Of a stretch of DNA of 44,332 nucleotides, positions 1 to 7,826 are shown piece after piece; position 1 is the first letter of the stretch, and each line of letters starts with the position of its first letter. The notes below the pieces were generated by a model. It was not told where the DNA came from, did no database searches, and saw only the letters and a list, made by a program, of their open reading frames with translations. The DNA lies in assembly GCA_025356745.1 (NCBI GenBank), contig JANXRS010000030.1, positions 1 to 44,332 on the forward strand. The letters are read 5' to 3'. Source of the DNA: Arcicella sp. GTDB lineage: Bacteria > Bacteroidota > Bacteroidia > Cytophagales > Spirosomataceae. The translations under genes and the position numbers were made by a program.

Positions 1-347
1 ACCTTTTTACGACCATTGAAAAATGAAGCCGTTTTCAATGCATTTTCGTTGGCTTCTGCCCCTGAATTACAAAGGAAAAGTTCGTAATCTTCATATCCAG
101 AAAGTTCTCCTAATTTTGTGGCTAATTCTTGCTGAATTGGAATATTTACCGAGTTTGAATAAAAGCCTAAATTACTGAGTTGTTCGGTTAATTTTTGAAC
201 GTAATGCGGATGTGAATGCCCAATAGAAATAACGGCATGACCACCGTAGAGATCAAGATATTCAACCCCGTTTTTATCCCATAATTTGCTTCCAAGCGCT
301 TTTATAGGGGTGATGTCGTAAAGTGGGTAAACGTTAAAAAGATTCAT
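1..347 (-). CDS. argD: Acetylornithine aminotransferase family protein, N-terminal part (cut by window edge)
   Basis: The first 115 codons of a fold-type I PLP-dependent aminotransferase are present; the rest lies beyond the left edge. The start ATG is at 345-347 and the protein opens MNLFNVYPLYDI. The stretch GGHAVISIGHSHPHYV and, further on, LFLCNSGAEANENALK are typical of the acetylornithine/succinylornithine/ornithine aminotransferase class, the latter being the cofactor phosphate region. The PLP lysine is not in the window. In Bacteroidota this gene follows argG and argC and makes N-acetyl- or N-succinylornithine in arginine synthesis. Which acyl group is used cannot be told from this part. 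The family call is firm; the ArgD assignment rests on the gene neighbourhood. Confidence 0.85.
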   Translation of the reverse strand, partial: MNLFNVYPLYDITPIKALGSKLWDKNGVEYLDLYGGHAVISIGHSHPHYVQKLTEQLSNLGFYSNSVNIPIQQELATKLGELSGYEDYELFLCNSGAEANENALKTASFFNGRKK

Positions 348-522
348 TTTCTTATGGATATTGACTGTCAGCTTTCGGCTATCAGCATTTTTTGTATAAT
401 TTTTAATCTGCAATTTTAAAGGTTCAAGTAATTGATATTCACATATTTGTACATTTTAACAATACTTGAAAATGGTTAGTTATGCATTGAAAATCATTTC
501 TTCTTTATTTCGCTCACCTTTG

Positions 523-1389
523 CTATTTAGGTCTATGTTTCCCAAATTTGTACCCTAAAGCACCATAAAATTGCCCAAACCATATACTTTGTTGGGCGTA
601 GTCGATGTCGTTTCTACCAGTGGTATGCACATTATTTAAACGGACGAATCCTCCCATCACATCCGTTTGGAAGAAAAACCTTCGGGATAAATCAAAGCGG
701 AGTCCAGTTTTGGCAGAAAGTCCGTAGCCTGCAAAATTAAAATGGTTATTTAATCCAACACCAAAGAGTTTTACATCCGAACGTGGAATCAACGTTCCTG
801 CTCCTACACCCACGAGCCAATCAACTCCTTGAATGTTATTTTTTGCCTTCCAGATACAGTCGTAACGGTCTAATTCTATATGCAAATAATTGAAACCATC
901 CGTATGTTCATAAGTCAAAAAATCTCTTGCAATCACGAATGGTTTATGGTCAAAATCGCCAACGTAGGCAGGATTTATCGCATTTACATCAATGGAAGGA
1001 TTAGAATCTTTGGTTGAAATATGCCCTGTGATACTCGCACTTTGTTCATCCACCATCACATATTTCATGTGGTCAGAACCAATGGAAATAGCCCAATGGT
1101 CATTGAAAAAATAGCCATATCTGAAATTGTATTGAGGAATGGAAATACGAGTAATATCTAAATATTCGGACGTACTAAAAGGTATTGGTAAATCATTTGC
1201 TACAACATTATGGAGCGTAAAATCATAGCCTACACCTTTGAAAGTAATATCAGATTTTGCGTATTCCGAACGGTTATAACCCCAGAAAAAATAGTGTTCA
1301 CCTTTACGGCTGTAGGGTTTTCTATCTTGTCCTAAACTGTTGAATATTAATAAGTTAAATAATAGAATTAATACTAGTGGTTTTTGCAT
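523..1389 (-). CDS. Secreted outer-membrane beta-barrel-like protein of unknown function
   Basis: This 288-residue protein begins with a clear signal peptide (MQKPLVLILLFNLLIFNSLGQ). The mature part is rich in alternating aromatic and polar residues, with short glycine turns and segments such as FRYGYFFNDHWAISIGSD and a last strand GALGYKFGKH, as expected for an outer-membrane barrel. It has no recognised catalytic motif. It sits between argC (37 bases upstream) and argD on the same strand, so it is probably co-transcribed with arginine genes although its role there is unclear. It may be a passenger in the operon. I do not recognise the family beyond a general outer membrane protein fold. Confidence 0.7.
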   Translation of the reverse strand: MQKPLVLILLFNLLIFNSLGQDRKPYSRKGEHYFFWGYNRSEYAKSDITFKGVGYDFTLHNVVANDLPIPFSTSEYLDITRISIPQYNFRYGYFFNDHWAISIGSDHMKYVMVDEQSASITGHISTKDSNPSIDVNAINPAYVGDFDHKPFVIARDFLTYEHTDGFNYLHIELDRYDCIWKAKNNIQGVDWLVGVGAGTLIPRSDVKLFGVGLNNHFNFAGYGLSAKTGLRFDLSRRFFFQTDVMGGFVRLNNVHTTGRNDIDYAQQSIWFGQFYGALGYKFGKHRPK

Positions 1390-1426
1390 TTTGTGGTTAG
1401 TTGTTGATTAGTTATGGAATATAAAT

Positions 1427-2389
1427 TTACATTCCAACCGACTTTAGCCGCAAACCAACCGTTTCATCTAAGCCAAACATTAGGTTCATATTCTGAATTG
1501 CTTGTCCTGACGCTCCTTTGGTTAAATTATCTATCACACTGGTTATCAATAAATTACCTTCGTGAACTTCTAAAGAAATCAAACATTTATTGGTATTAAC
1601 AACTTGTTTCACATCCACAGGTGAATCGCTTAGGTGTGTAAAAGGATGTTCAGCGTAATAGTCTCGGTAAAGCATTTTGGCTTCTTCCAATGTTCCTGCA
1701 AATTTGGTATAAATATTCGCCATAATACCTCTCGTGAAAGTACCACGATACGGAATAAAATTAACCGTTGGTTTCGCTCCTTGAAAAGAGGAAATCACCA
1801 TGCCAATCTCCGTAAGATGTTGATGCGTGAAGGCTTTATAAATAGAAATGTTATTGCTTCGCCACGAAAAATGCCCCGTTGGTGAAAGACTTTGTCCCGC
1901 CCCCGTTGAACCCGTAACCGCCGACACATGAACATCGTCATGAATCAAACCCGCCGAAGCCAGAGGCAACAAAGCCAATTCAATGGAAGTAGCAAAACAA
2001 CCTGGATTCGCCACATGATTTGCCTCAGAAATTTTATCCCGTTGCAATTCCGCCAAACCATACACAAAACCTTCCGATTGGTCACGAAAATCAGTGCTTA
2101 AATCAACAATTTTAACAGCCTTGAATTCGGGATGAGCCGCTAAGAATTTCTTAGATTCTCCGTGTCCAGAGCAAAGAAAAATAACATCAACATCCGTATG
2201 TAATTCGTCTGAAAAAGTTAAATCTGTATCGCCCAATAAATCGGTATGTGTACTGTAAACTGGTTTTCCTGCTTGCGATTTTGAATTTACGTAAACAATT
2301 TCTGCTTCGGGGTGATGGATAAGGATTCTGAGTAATTCGCCTCCTGTATATCCTGCACCGCCTATTATTCCTATTTTAATATTTTTCAT
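1427..2389 (-). CDS. argC: N-acetyl-gamma-glutamyl-phosphate reductase
   Basis: ArgC reduces N-acetylglutamyl phosphate to the semialdehyde with NADPH, the third step of arginine synthesis. The 320-residue length is normal. The N-terminus IGIIGGAGYTGGELLRIL is the dinucleotide-binding loop, and NPGCFAT carries the catalytic cysteine at about residue 131. A histidine-bearing HQHLTEI segment follows, as in the family. The ATG lies only 9 bases after the argG stop, so the two are clearly co-transcribed. The neighbouring argG and argD support the assignment. Confidence 0.96.
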   Translation of the reverse strand: MKNIKIGIIGGAGYTGGELLRILIHHPEAEIVYVNSKSQAGKPVYSTHTDLLGDTDLTFSDELHTDVDVIFLCSGHGESKKFLAAHPEFKAVKIVDLSTDFRDQSEGFVYGLAELQRDKISEANHVANPGCFATSIELALLPLASAGLIHDDVHVSAVTGSTGAGQSLSPTGHFSWRSNNISIYKAFTHQHLTEIGMVISSFQGAKPTVNFIPYRGTFTRGIMANIYTKFAGTLEEAKMLYRDYYAEHPFTHLSDSPVDVKQVVNTNKCLISLEVHEGNLLITSVIDNLTKGASGQAIQNMNLMFGLDETVGLRLKSVGM

Positions 2390-2398
2390 TTTTTATGC

Positions 2399-3595
2399 TT
2401 ATTTCGCAAAATCCGTCACCTTCCGATGAATCATTGTCTGATTTGAAACTATCTTCGAGAATCCTCTTACATCATCGCCCGACCACGAATTATTCATCTC
2501 TCCGTAAGTTCCAAAAATAGACGACATTAAATCAAATTTTGATTCAATTCCAATCATTTGGTAGCGATAAGGTGCCAAATGAATATCCACCGTTCCCGTT
2601 ACGTTTGCCTGCGTATCAGCCAAGAAGGTTTCAAAGTTACGCATTACAGGCTCCAAGAATTGTCCTTCGTGGAGCATTGTCCCGTAAGATTCACCCAAAG
2701 TCTGTTTCCAGTATAATTGTTGTTTCGTAAGCGTATGTTTTTCCAACAAATGATGAGCCTTGATAATCAATAAAGGAGCGGCAGCTTCAAAACCAACCCG
2801 ACCTTTGATGCCAATAATGGTATCGCCTACGTGAATATCACGACCAACGCCATAAGCACCCGCAATGTCCGACAACTTACGAATGACAGCTACGGGCGAA
2901 GAGATTTCTCCGTTAATGCCCACTAATTGCCCTTTTTCAAAATGTAATTTTACCGTTTCCTCACCCGTTTTGGTAACTTGAGTAGGCCAAGCCGATTCTG
3001 GTAAATATCCGTTGGAAGTCAAGGTTTCTTTTCCGCCAACCGACGTTCCCCAAAGTCCTTTATTGATAGAATAAGCAGATTTTGTCCAGTCACGCACAAC
3101 CCCTTTGGCTTTAAGATAATCAATCTCGGCTTCACGAGATAATTTCATGTCACGGATGGGCGTAATAACCTTACAGTCTGGCACCATAATTTGGAAAACT
3201 ACATCAAAACGCACTTGGTCGTTGCCCGCACCCGTACTGCCGTGTGCAATGGCTTTTGCACCTAATTTATTGGCATATTCTGCCACCGCTGTTGCCTGAA
3301 AAACACGCTCTGCCGACACTGAGAGGGGATAAGTGTTATTTTTCAAGACATTACCATAGACCATATATCGAATACAATCGTTATAGTATTTCTCGACAAC
3401 ATCCAAAGCTACATGGCTCGTAACACCCAAACCGTAGGCTTTTTGCTCAATGTCTTTGAGTTCATCGGGCGTGAAACCACCCGTATCCACAAGGGCAGAG
3501 TGGACTTCATAACCACAATCATCGGTTAAATATTTTACACAAAAGGAGGTATCAAGCCCTCCCGAAAATGCTAAGATTACTTTTGGTTTACTCAT
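2399..3595 (-). CDS. argG: Argininosuccinate synthase
   Basis: ArgG joins citrulline and aspartate using ATP to give argininosuccinate. The 398-residue protein has the ATP pyrophosphatase P-loop FSGGLDTS at residues 10-17, and the family segment HGSTGAGNDQVRF, which contacts citrulline and aspartate, appears near residue 120. The length is typical of the family. It is followed by argC after 9 bases and preceded by an unrecognised gene at 3664-4227. Cytoplasmic. In related genomes argG normally follows the GNAT acetyltransferase directly, so the gene between them here is unusual. Confidence 0.97.
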   Translation of the reverse strand: MSKPKVILAFSGGLDTSFCVKYLTDDCGYEVHSALVDTGGFTPDELKDIEQKAYGLGVTSHVALDVVEKYYNDCIRYMVYGNVLKNNTYPLSVSAERVFQATAVAEYANKLGAKAIAHGSTGAGNDQVRFDVVFQIMVPDCKVITPIRDMKLSREAEIDYLKAKGVVRDWTKSAYSINKGLWGTSVGGKETLTSNGYLPESAWPTQVTKTGEETVKLHFEKGQLVGINGEISSPVAVIRKLSDIAGAYGVGRDIHVGDTIIGIKGRVGFEAAAPLLIIKAHHLLEKHTLTKQQLYWKQTLGESYGTMLHEGQFLEPVMRNFETFLADTQANVTGTVDIHLAPYRYQMIGIESKFDLMSSIFGTYGEMNNSWSGDDVRGFSKIVSNQTMIHRKVTDFAK

Positions 3596-3663
3596 TTTTT
3601 ATATAAATGTTGTGTATTTTTTGTTTTGGGATTTCAGGTTCTTTTATAGTTTACTTTTCGATT

Positions 3664-4227
3664 TTAATTTGAAAGAGTATAATATTTCCTTTTTCCTTTA
3701 TCGAATAAATCATTAAATTCTGACCAAAAAGTTTCCCAAAAAGATGATTCCCATTCGTTATAAAATATTCTTTTAGGTTGGTTATCAAAGAATTGCTTAA
3801 CTTCTTCTGCCACTTTCAAGATTTCTCTTGCGTATGTTTTTCTATCAATTTTAATATTTATAGCCTTGAAACAAACAACGTCTTCTGAATTTATGCTAAA
3901 CTGTTTATAAACATTATTAAATGTTACTCTATTATCCTCATGTATTAAATCCCAATCAATACAAATCGGGCAACTTAACATTAGTAATTGTCCACAATGT
4001 AATATTTTCTCACAATATCTTCCTTCTTCGTGATGATATGGCTCAATACTTCTTAATAAACTAAGAGCAGAGGTAGAGATTGTCCAATCTAATCCATCCT
4101 TTTCGCCAACTATAACTTGGTTACCTATGATGATTTCAAACTCTCCATGAGAACATAAATCTGTATGACTTGAATCTTCTGAATCAAGCCAATTTTGGTT
4201 TAGTATTTTTATGGAAAAGATTGCCAT
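3664..4227 (-). CDS. Unrecognised 187-residue cytoplasmic protein inside the arginine cluster
   Basis: I do not recognise this family with confidence. The protein has no signal peptide or membrane segment. It opens MAIFSIKILNQNWLD, contains a CSHGEFEIIIGNQVI strand-like stretch, a CPICIDWDLIHED segment and a charged helical tail (about residues 125-180) rich in Phe, Trp and Glu. Small acidic proteins of this look are often immunity or housekeeping orphan proteins, but nothing here decides it. It lies 68 bases upstream of argG, same strand, and is separated from the GNAT gene by a 220-base stretch with hairpin repeats. This suggests an insertion into an otherwise conserved operon. The coding call is good; the function is open. 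Confidence 0.7.
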   Translation of the reverse strand: MAIFSIKILNQNWLDSEDSSHTDLCSHGEFEIIIGNQVIVGEKDGLDWTISTSALSLLRSIEPYHHEEGRYCEKILHCGQLLMLSCPICIDWDLIHEDNRVTFNNVYKQFSINSEDVVCFKAINIKIDRKTYAREILKVAEEVKQFFDNQPKRIFYNEWESSFWETFWSEFNDLFDKGKRKYYTLSN

Positions 4228-4276
4228 CCCTGTTTTTTATAATTTGCCTTTATTAGTGTTACAAGCCCGCCATCGT

Positions 4277-4292
4277 TTGGTGTTTTCACCAA
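4277..4292. repeat. Small palindrome, copy 1 (core TTGGTG-n-CACCAA)
   Basis: A perfect 6-base stem TTGGTG/CACCAA with a TTTT loop. The same core recurs in a longer form at 4371-4393 with a loop of similar composition. It lies between two minus-strand genes and lacks a following U-run, so it looks more like a dispersed palindromic (REP-like) element than a terminator. Confidence 0.5.
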
Positions 4293-4370
4293 CGACACTT
4301 GCAAAAGCAATCGAACGAATATATTTTATTTGTAACTATTTGATAATCAGTCTTAAATCTATTCTTCCGG

Positions 4371-4393
4371 TTGTTGGTGGAAAACACCAACAA
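4371..4393. repeat. Small palindrome, copy 2 (TTGTTGGTG/CACCAACAA)
   Basis: A perfect 9-base stem with a GAAAA loop, containing the same TTGGTG...CACCAA core as the hairpin at 4277-4292. About 18 bases later (4411-4434) a stretch reading ATTACTTCACTACGTTCGCAA resembles degenerate REP-type sequence seen between genes in several Bacteroidota. That last comparison is from memory and unverified. Confidence 0.5.
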
Positions 4394-4450
4394 AGGCGTT
4401 AAGCTAACAGATTACTTCACTACGTTCGCAATGAAAGAGCTTACAGACAC

Positions 4451-5248
4451 CTACACCACCTGCCTCTTAACCTTCCGCACCTGCATTCTCAAAAACATCT
4501 TTTCCTTAATAGATTTCAATCTTTCCAAAACTTTTACGTCCTTCAAAAAATTCCATTTTTCGTGTTCTTCTTGCTTTTCTTTTAAAGCTTCCGCTTCTCG
4601 TTTTGCCTTATTTTTTTCCCACTCAGGGTCAAAAATCATGCCCGTACATAAGCAATGCTTGCGTTCGGTACGAGTCAGTACGTCATAATTTACGCATGAT
4701 TTACAACCGTTCCAGAAGGCATCATTTACGGGCAATTCCGAGAAAGTAGTTGGTTCGTAGCCTAATTCAGAGTTGATTTTCATGACTGCCAACGAAGTCG
4801 TAATTCCGATAATTTTTGCATCGGGATAATTCGTTCTCGACAATTCAAAAGCTCTCATTTTCACGGCTTTAGCAATGCCATATTTTCGCCATTCGGGCTT
4901 TACGATAAGTCCAGAGTTTGCCACAAATTTGCCGTGTTCCCACGTTTCTACGTAGCAAAAACCAATGAACTGCCCTTCATCGTCAAGGGCAATAATGGCT
5001 TTACCTTCCTGCATTTTATCACGCAGATACTGGGATGAACGCTTGGCGATTCCCGTACCACGTGCTTTGGCGGATTCCTCCATTTCAAAGCAAATAGCGT
5101 CGGCAAGGGATAAATGTTCAGTCGTAGCGACTTGAACAGTATAATTATTAGTTAAAATTTCAGAATTTAATACTTTTTCCACTTTAATGATGAGGTTGCT
5201 AAAATTGTTTTTGTTGATAAAACAAGGTGATAAGTTGCTATGGCTCAA
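4451..5248 (-). CDS. GNAT acetyltransferase, probable N-acetylglutamate synthase of the arginine pathway
   Basis: A GNAT-fold acetyltransferase of 265 residues. The acetyl-CoA site is visible around VKPEWRKYGIAKAVKMRAFE (residues 117-135), preceded by a typical GFCYVETWEHG strand. The region ESAKARGTGIAKRS (59-71) is the usual N-terminal signature of the GNAT enzymes found beside argG in Bacteroidota, where they are taken to make N-acetylglutamate in place of classical ArgA. Four cysteines (182, 185, 199, 201) suggest a metal or structural site, and a charged coiled-coil-like tail follows. The first 35 or so residues look unlike the family. A GTG at 5180-5182 is an alternative start that would remove 22 of them. 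The arginine role is inferred from position. Confidence 0.8.
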   Translation of the reverse strand: MSHSNLSPCFINKNNFSNLIIKVEKVLNSEILTNNYTVQVATTEHLSLADAICFEMEESAKARGTGIAKRSSQYLRDKMQEGKAIIALDDEGQFIGFCYVETWEHGKFVANSGLIVKPEWRKYGIAKAVKMRAFELSRTNYPDAKIIGITTSLAVMKINSELGYEPTTFSELPVNDAFWNGCKSCVNYDVLTRTERKHCLCTGMIFDPEWEKNKAKREAEALKEKQEEHEKWNFLKDVKVLERLKSIKEKMFLRMQVRKVKRQVV

Positions 5249-5737
5249 CGAATTAAGCCGTAGTTTGTTATTAAAAACACGAAAACGATTTCGAGAAATA
5301 TATGTCGCATGGACAAACGCAATAGTTTTAGGGTATCAAACCCTACGGAAGAATGTACACCTAAAGATGGGTGTGGGGATGTATGAATAGGATATAAATT
5401 TTACTTCGTATGGCATTTTCTGTCATGGATTTTTCGACCTTGAAAACCTTTGAAATCGAATAATCATGCAAAGTTTAATAAAACAAAAGGGAAGATGCAA
5501 TATTTTTTTTCAATATTTTATCAATAGCTGTGAACTTTAAGTAGTGAAGTATAAGTTTTATAGCATATTTACAGATTTTTCTTTATTAATATGTATATAC
5601 TTAATGACCTAAAAATCAACAAATTAGCCATTTTTATGAATACAAAAATTTGGATGTTAACATTTTTTTGCTTAAAATTGATTGTTATTTTAATTTAATA
5701 TCTTAATAAACCACAACAAATTATTTAACATTAAAAA
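5249..5737. other. Divergent intergenic region between the arginine cluster and aat
   Basis: About 490 AT-rich bases with no convincing gene. Close to the arginine gene start lie two small hairpins that would fall in its mRNA leader: TAGGGT/ACCCTA at 5329-5345 (loop 5) and ACACC/GGTGT at 5357-5374 (loop 8). No full TTTG/TAnnTTTG promoter could be read for either direction. The part from 5500 to 5735 is extremely AT-rich and presumably carries the aat promoter. Confidence 0.5.
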
Positions 5738-6373
5738 ATGTCTGTTTCTCCCAAAGTACATACCAATAAATTAACCGCCGATGACCTTATTTATGGTTAT
5801 ATGAACGGCATTTTTCCGATGGCAGACACTGACGGAACACTATATTGGTATTCACCTGATCCACGAGCAATAATTCCCATTGATACGTATAAACCGCCAA
5901 AATCTTTACGTCCTGTTATTAATAAAAAGACTTTTGAAGTTCGTATAAATACCAATTTTGAAGGTGTTATGAGAAATTGTGCTGCCGCTCGCAAAGGTGA
6001 TTCTGAGACGTGGATTTCCGAAGAAATTATTGAAGCGTACTGTGAATTAAACAAATTTGGCAAGGCATATTCTGTTGAAACGTATATAAATAACCGTTTA
6101 GTTGGAGGACTTTATGGCGTATCCATTGGAGGGGCATTCTTTGGAGAATCAATGTTTCATACTGTACCTGACGCTTCAAAAATTGCCTTTCATTATTTAA
6201 TGAAAATTTTGAAAAATCAAGATTATGAACTCCTTGATACCCAATTTATTAACGATAATGTCAAACGTTTTGGAGCTATTGAAATTCCGAGAGGCGAGTA
6301 TGTAAAAGCATTGAAAAGTTCGCTCGAAAAACCTTGTTTATTTAGAGAGAAGGGTTTGTGGATTAAGGATTAA
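5738..6373 (+). CDS. aat: Leucyl/phenylalanyl-tRNA-protein transferase
   Basis: Aat moves Leu or Phe from aminoacyl-tRNA to the N-terminal Arg or Lys of proteins, marking them for ClpS/ClpAP degradation (N-end rule). The 211-residue length is normal for the short bacterial form. Family signatures are DLIYGYMNGIFPMAD near the N-terminus, WYSPDPRAIIP, then VGGLYGVSIGGAFFGESMF and the late LLDTQFINDNVKRFGA. Cytoplasmic. It stands alone, divergent from the arginine cluster, with 189 bases to proB. The ATG follows an AT-rich leader without a clear Shine-Dalgarno, as usual in this phylum. Confidence 0.95.
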   Translation: MSVSPKVHTNKLTADDLIYGYMNGIFPMADTDGTLYWYSPDPRAIIPIDTYKPPKSLRPVINKKTFEVRINTNFEGVMRNCAAARKGDSETWISEEIIEAYCELNKFGKAYSVETYINNRLVGGLYGVSIGGAFFGESMFHTVPDASKIAFHYLMKILKNQDYELLDTQFINDNVKRFGAIEIPRGEYVKALKSSLEKPCLFREKGLWIKD

Positions 6374-6501
6374 CTATGAAAGACAAGTTTAAAAAAATTA
6401 TTTATCTGCTAAAATTATTAAGGTGGATAGCGAATCTACTCTGCGTTTCAATAGTGCCATAGTCTTAGTTGTCCTAACGCAAATTGTAACAATCTTATAA
6501 T

Positions 6502-6533
6502 TTTGGACAGAGATAGGATTGTATGTATTTTTG
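6502..6533 (+). promoter_or_regulatory. Bacteroidota-type promoter of proB
   Basis: TTTG at 6502-6505 and TATTTTTG at 6526-6533 are separated by exactly 20 bases. This matches the housekeeping consensus TTTG-N19/20-TAnnTTTG. Transcription would start near 6540, giving a leader of about 22 bases before the ATG at 6563. A second -7-like TAATTTTG lies at 6498-6505 and has no partner at the right distance. Confidence 0.7.
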
Positions 6534-6562
6534 TAGGATAATTTCAATCTTTTATCTAAAAT

Positions 6563-7597
6563 ATGTCTAAACCAATTATTGTCATAAAATTCGGAACAGC
6601 CTCAATTACGCATACAACAGGCGAACTTAATGAAGATATTTTGCAAGAAATTGCTCGCCAAATTTCCATACTTCATACTGATTATCAAATAGTTATGGTT
6701 TCTTCGGGAGCTGTTGGGGCGGGTCGTGGATTTATTAAGAATTATAGAGGAACAATTTCTGAACGAAAGGCTGCAGCTGCGATTGGCAATCCACTTTTAT
6801 TGGCAAAATATACGGAATATTTTTCAAAATACGGAATTACGGTTGCTCAAAGTCTATGCGAAAGGCATCATTTTGCCAATCGAAACCAATTTCTACAATT
6901 GAAAGAAACTTATCAAGAACTCTGGAGAAATGGTGTAATTCCAATTGCCAATGAGAACGATGTAGTAAGCAATTTAGAACTAAAATTTTCGGATAATGAT
7001 GAACTTGCTACCTTAATAGCAACAGGTTTTGGGGCTAAAACTTTGCTTTTATGTACGTCTGTCGGCGGACTTTTGGATGCGGATAAAAACATTATTACTC
7101 ATATCTCAAAGGTAGATTCAGCCGTTTTAGGATTGGCGAATGATGATAAATCTTCCTTGGGTCTGGGTGGTATGATTTCCAAATTGACCTATACGCAATT
7201 GGCTACACGGATGGGTACGCAAGTAGTTATTTTTGGTATGAAAAAGAAAGACGGAATTTTACAAGCCATTAATAATCAAAATGGTACCGTTTTTTCTCCG
7301 CAAGAAGTGGCGTTGAATGCTCGCCAAAAATGGTTGGCTTCGGGGAGTTTAATTGCTGGAAAAGTGCAGGTAGATTCAGGGGCTGTTAAAGCGTTGGAAA
7401 ATCGCAAAAGTTTGTTGGCAGTGGGTATTAAAAAAGTAATTGGCAATTTTGAAAAAGGGGAAGTTTTTGAGGTTTTAGATGAAAAGAAAAACGTCATTGC
7501 CATTGCCCGTGCCAGAGAAAATTCTGGGATAATTTTAGATAATTTAAAGACTCAAAATTTTGAAGTAGCAAATGCAGATGAGATTGTGGTACTTTGA
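6563..7597 (+). CDS. proB: Glutamate 5-kinase
   Basis: ProB phosphorylates glutamate, the first step of proline synthesis. The 344-residue protein opens IIVIKFGTASITHTTGEL (amino-acid kinase fold), has VMVSSGAVGAGRG near residue 45 and PIANENDVVS near residue 130, and the LGLGGMISKL loop. Residues from about 250 to the end resemble a PUA domain, with SLLAVGIKKVIGNFEKGEVFEV, as in full-length ProB. proA is not beside it in this window, although the two are commonly adjacent. It is preceded by a well-formed promoter. Feedback inhibition by proline is a family property and cannot be judged here. Confidence 0.93.
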   Translation: MSKPIIVIKFGTASITHTTGELNEDILQEIARQISILHTDYQIVMVSSGAVGAGRGFIKNYRGTISERKAAAAIGNPLLLAKYTEYFSKYGITVAQSLCERHHFANRNQFLQLKETYQELWRNGVIPIANENDVVSNLELKFSDNDELATLIATGFGAKTLLLCTSVGGLLDADKNIITHISKVDSAVLGLANDDKSSLGLGGMISKLTYTQLATRMGTQVVIFGMKKKDGILQAINNQNGTVFSPQEVALNARQKWLASGSLIAGKVQVDSGAVKALENRKSLLAVGIKKVIGNFEKGEVFEVLDEKKNVIAIARARENSGIILDNLKTQNFEVANADEIVVL

Positions 7598-7826
7598 CAA
7601 TTGAGCGTTGAGTATTATAAAAAAATTATAAATAAAAAGCATTTTTCATTTTCAATATATTGTTAGATTAGGCATTCCATGTGTATTTTCATAGTTAGAA
7701 TTTAAAGGTGAGCCAAAAATTATCATAAAATCTTAATTAATTTTTTTAAGATATTTATTACTTTTAATTCGAAAGGAAGGAAACAAATTGTAGCAAAGTA
7801 TCAAACGCCTTCAAAATAAATAAATC

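Noticed and set aside
1414-1599. A 61-residue plus-strand frame over the argC end
   Set aside because: It overlaps argC antisense and has no start or composition support.
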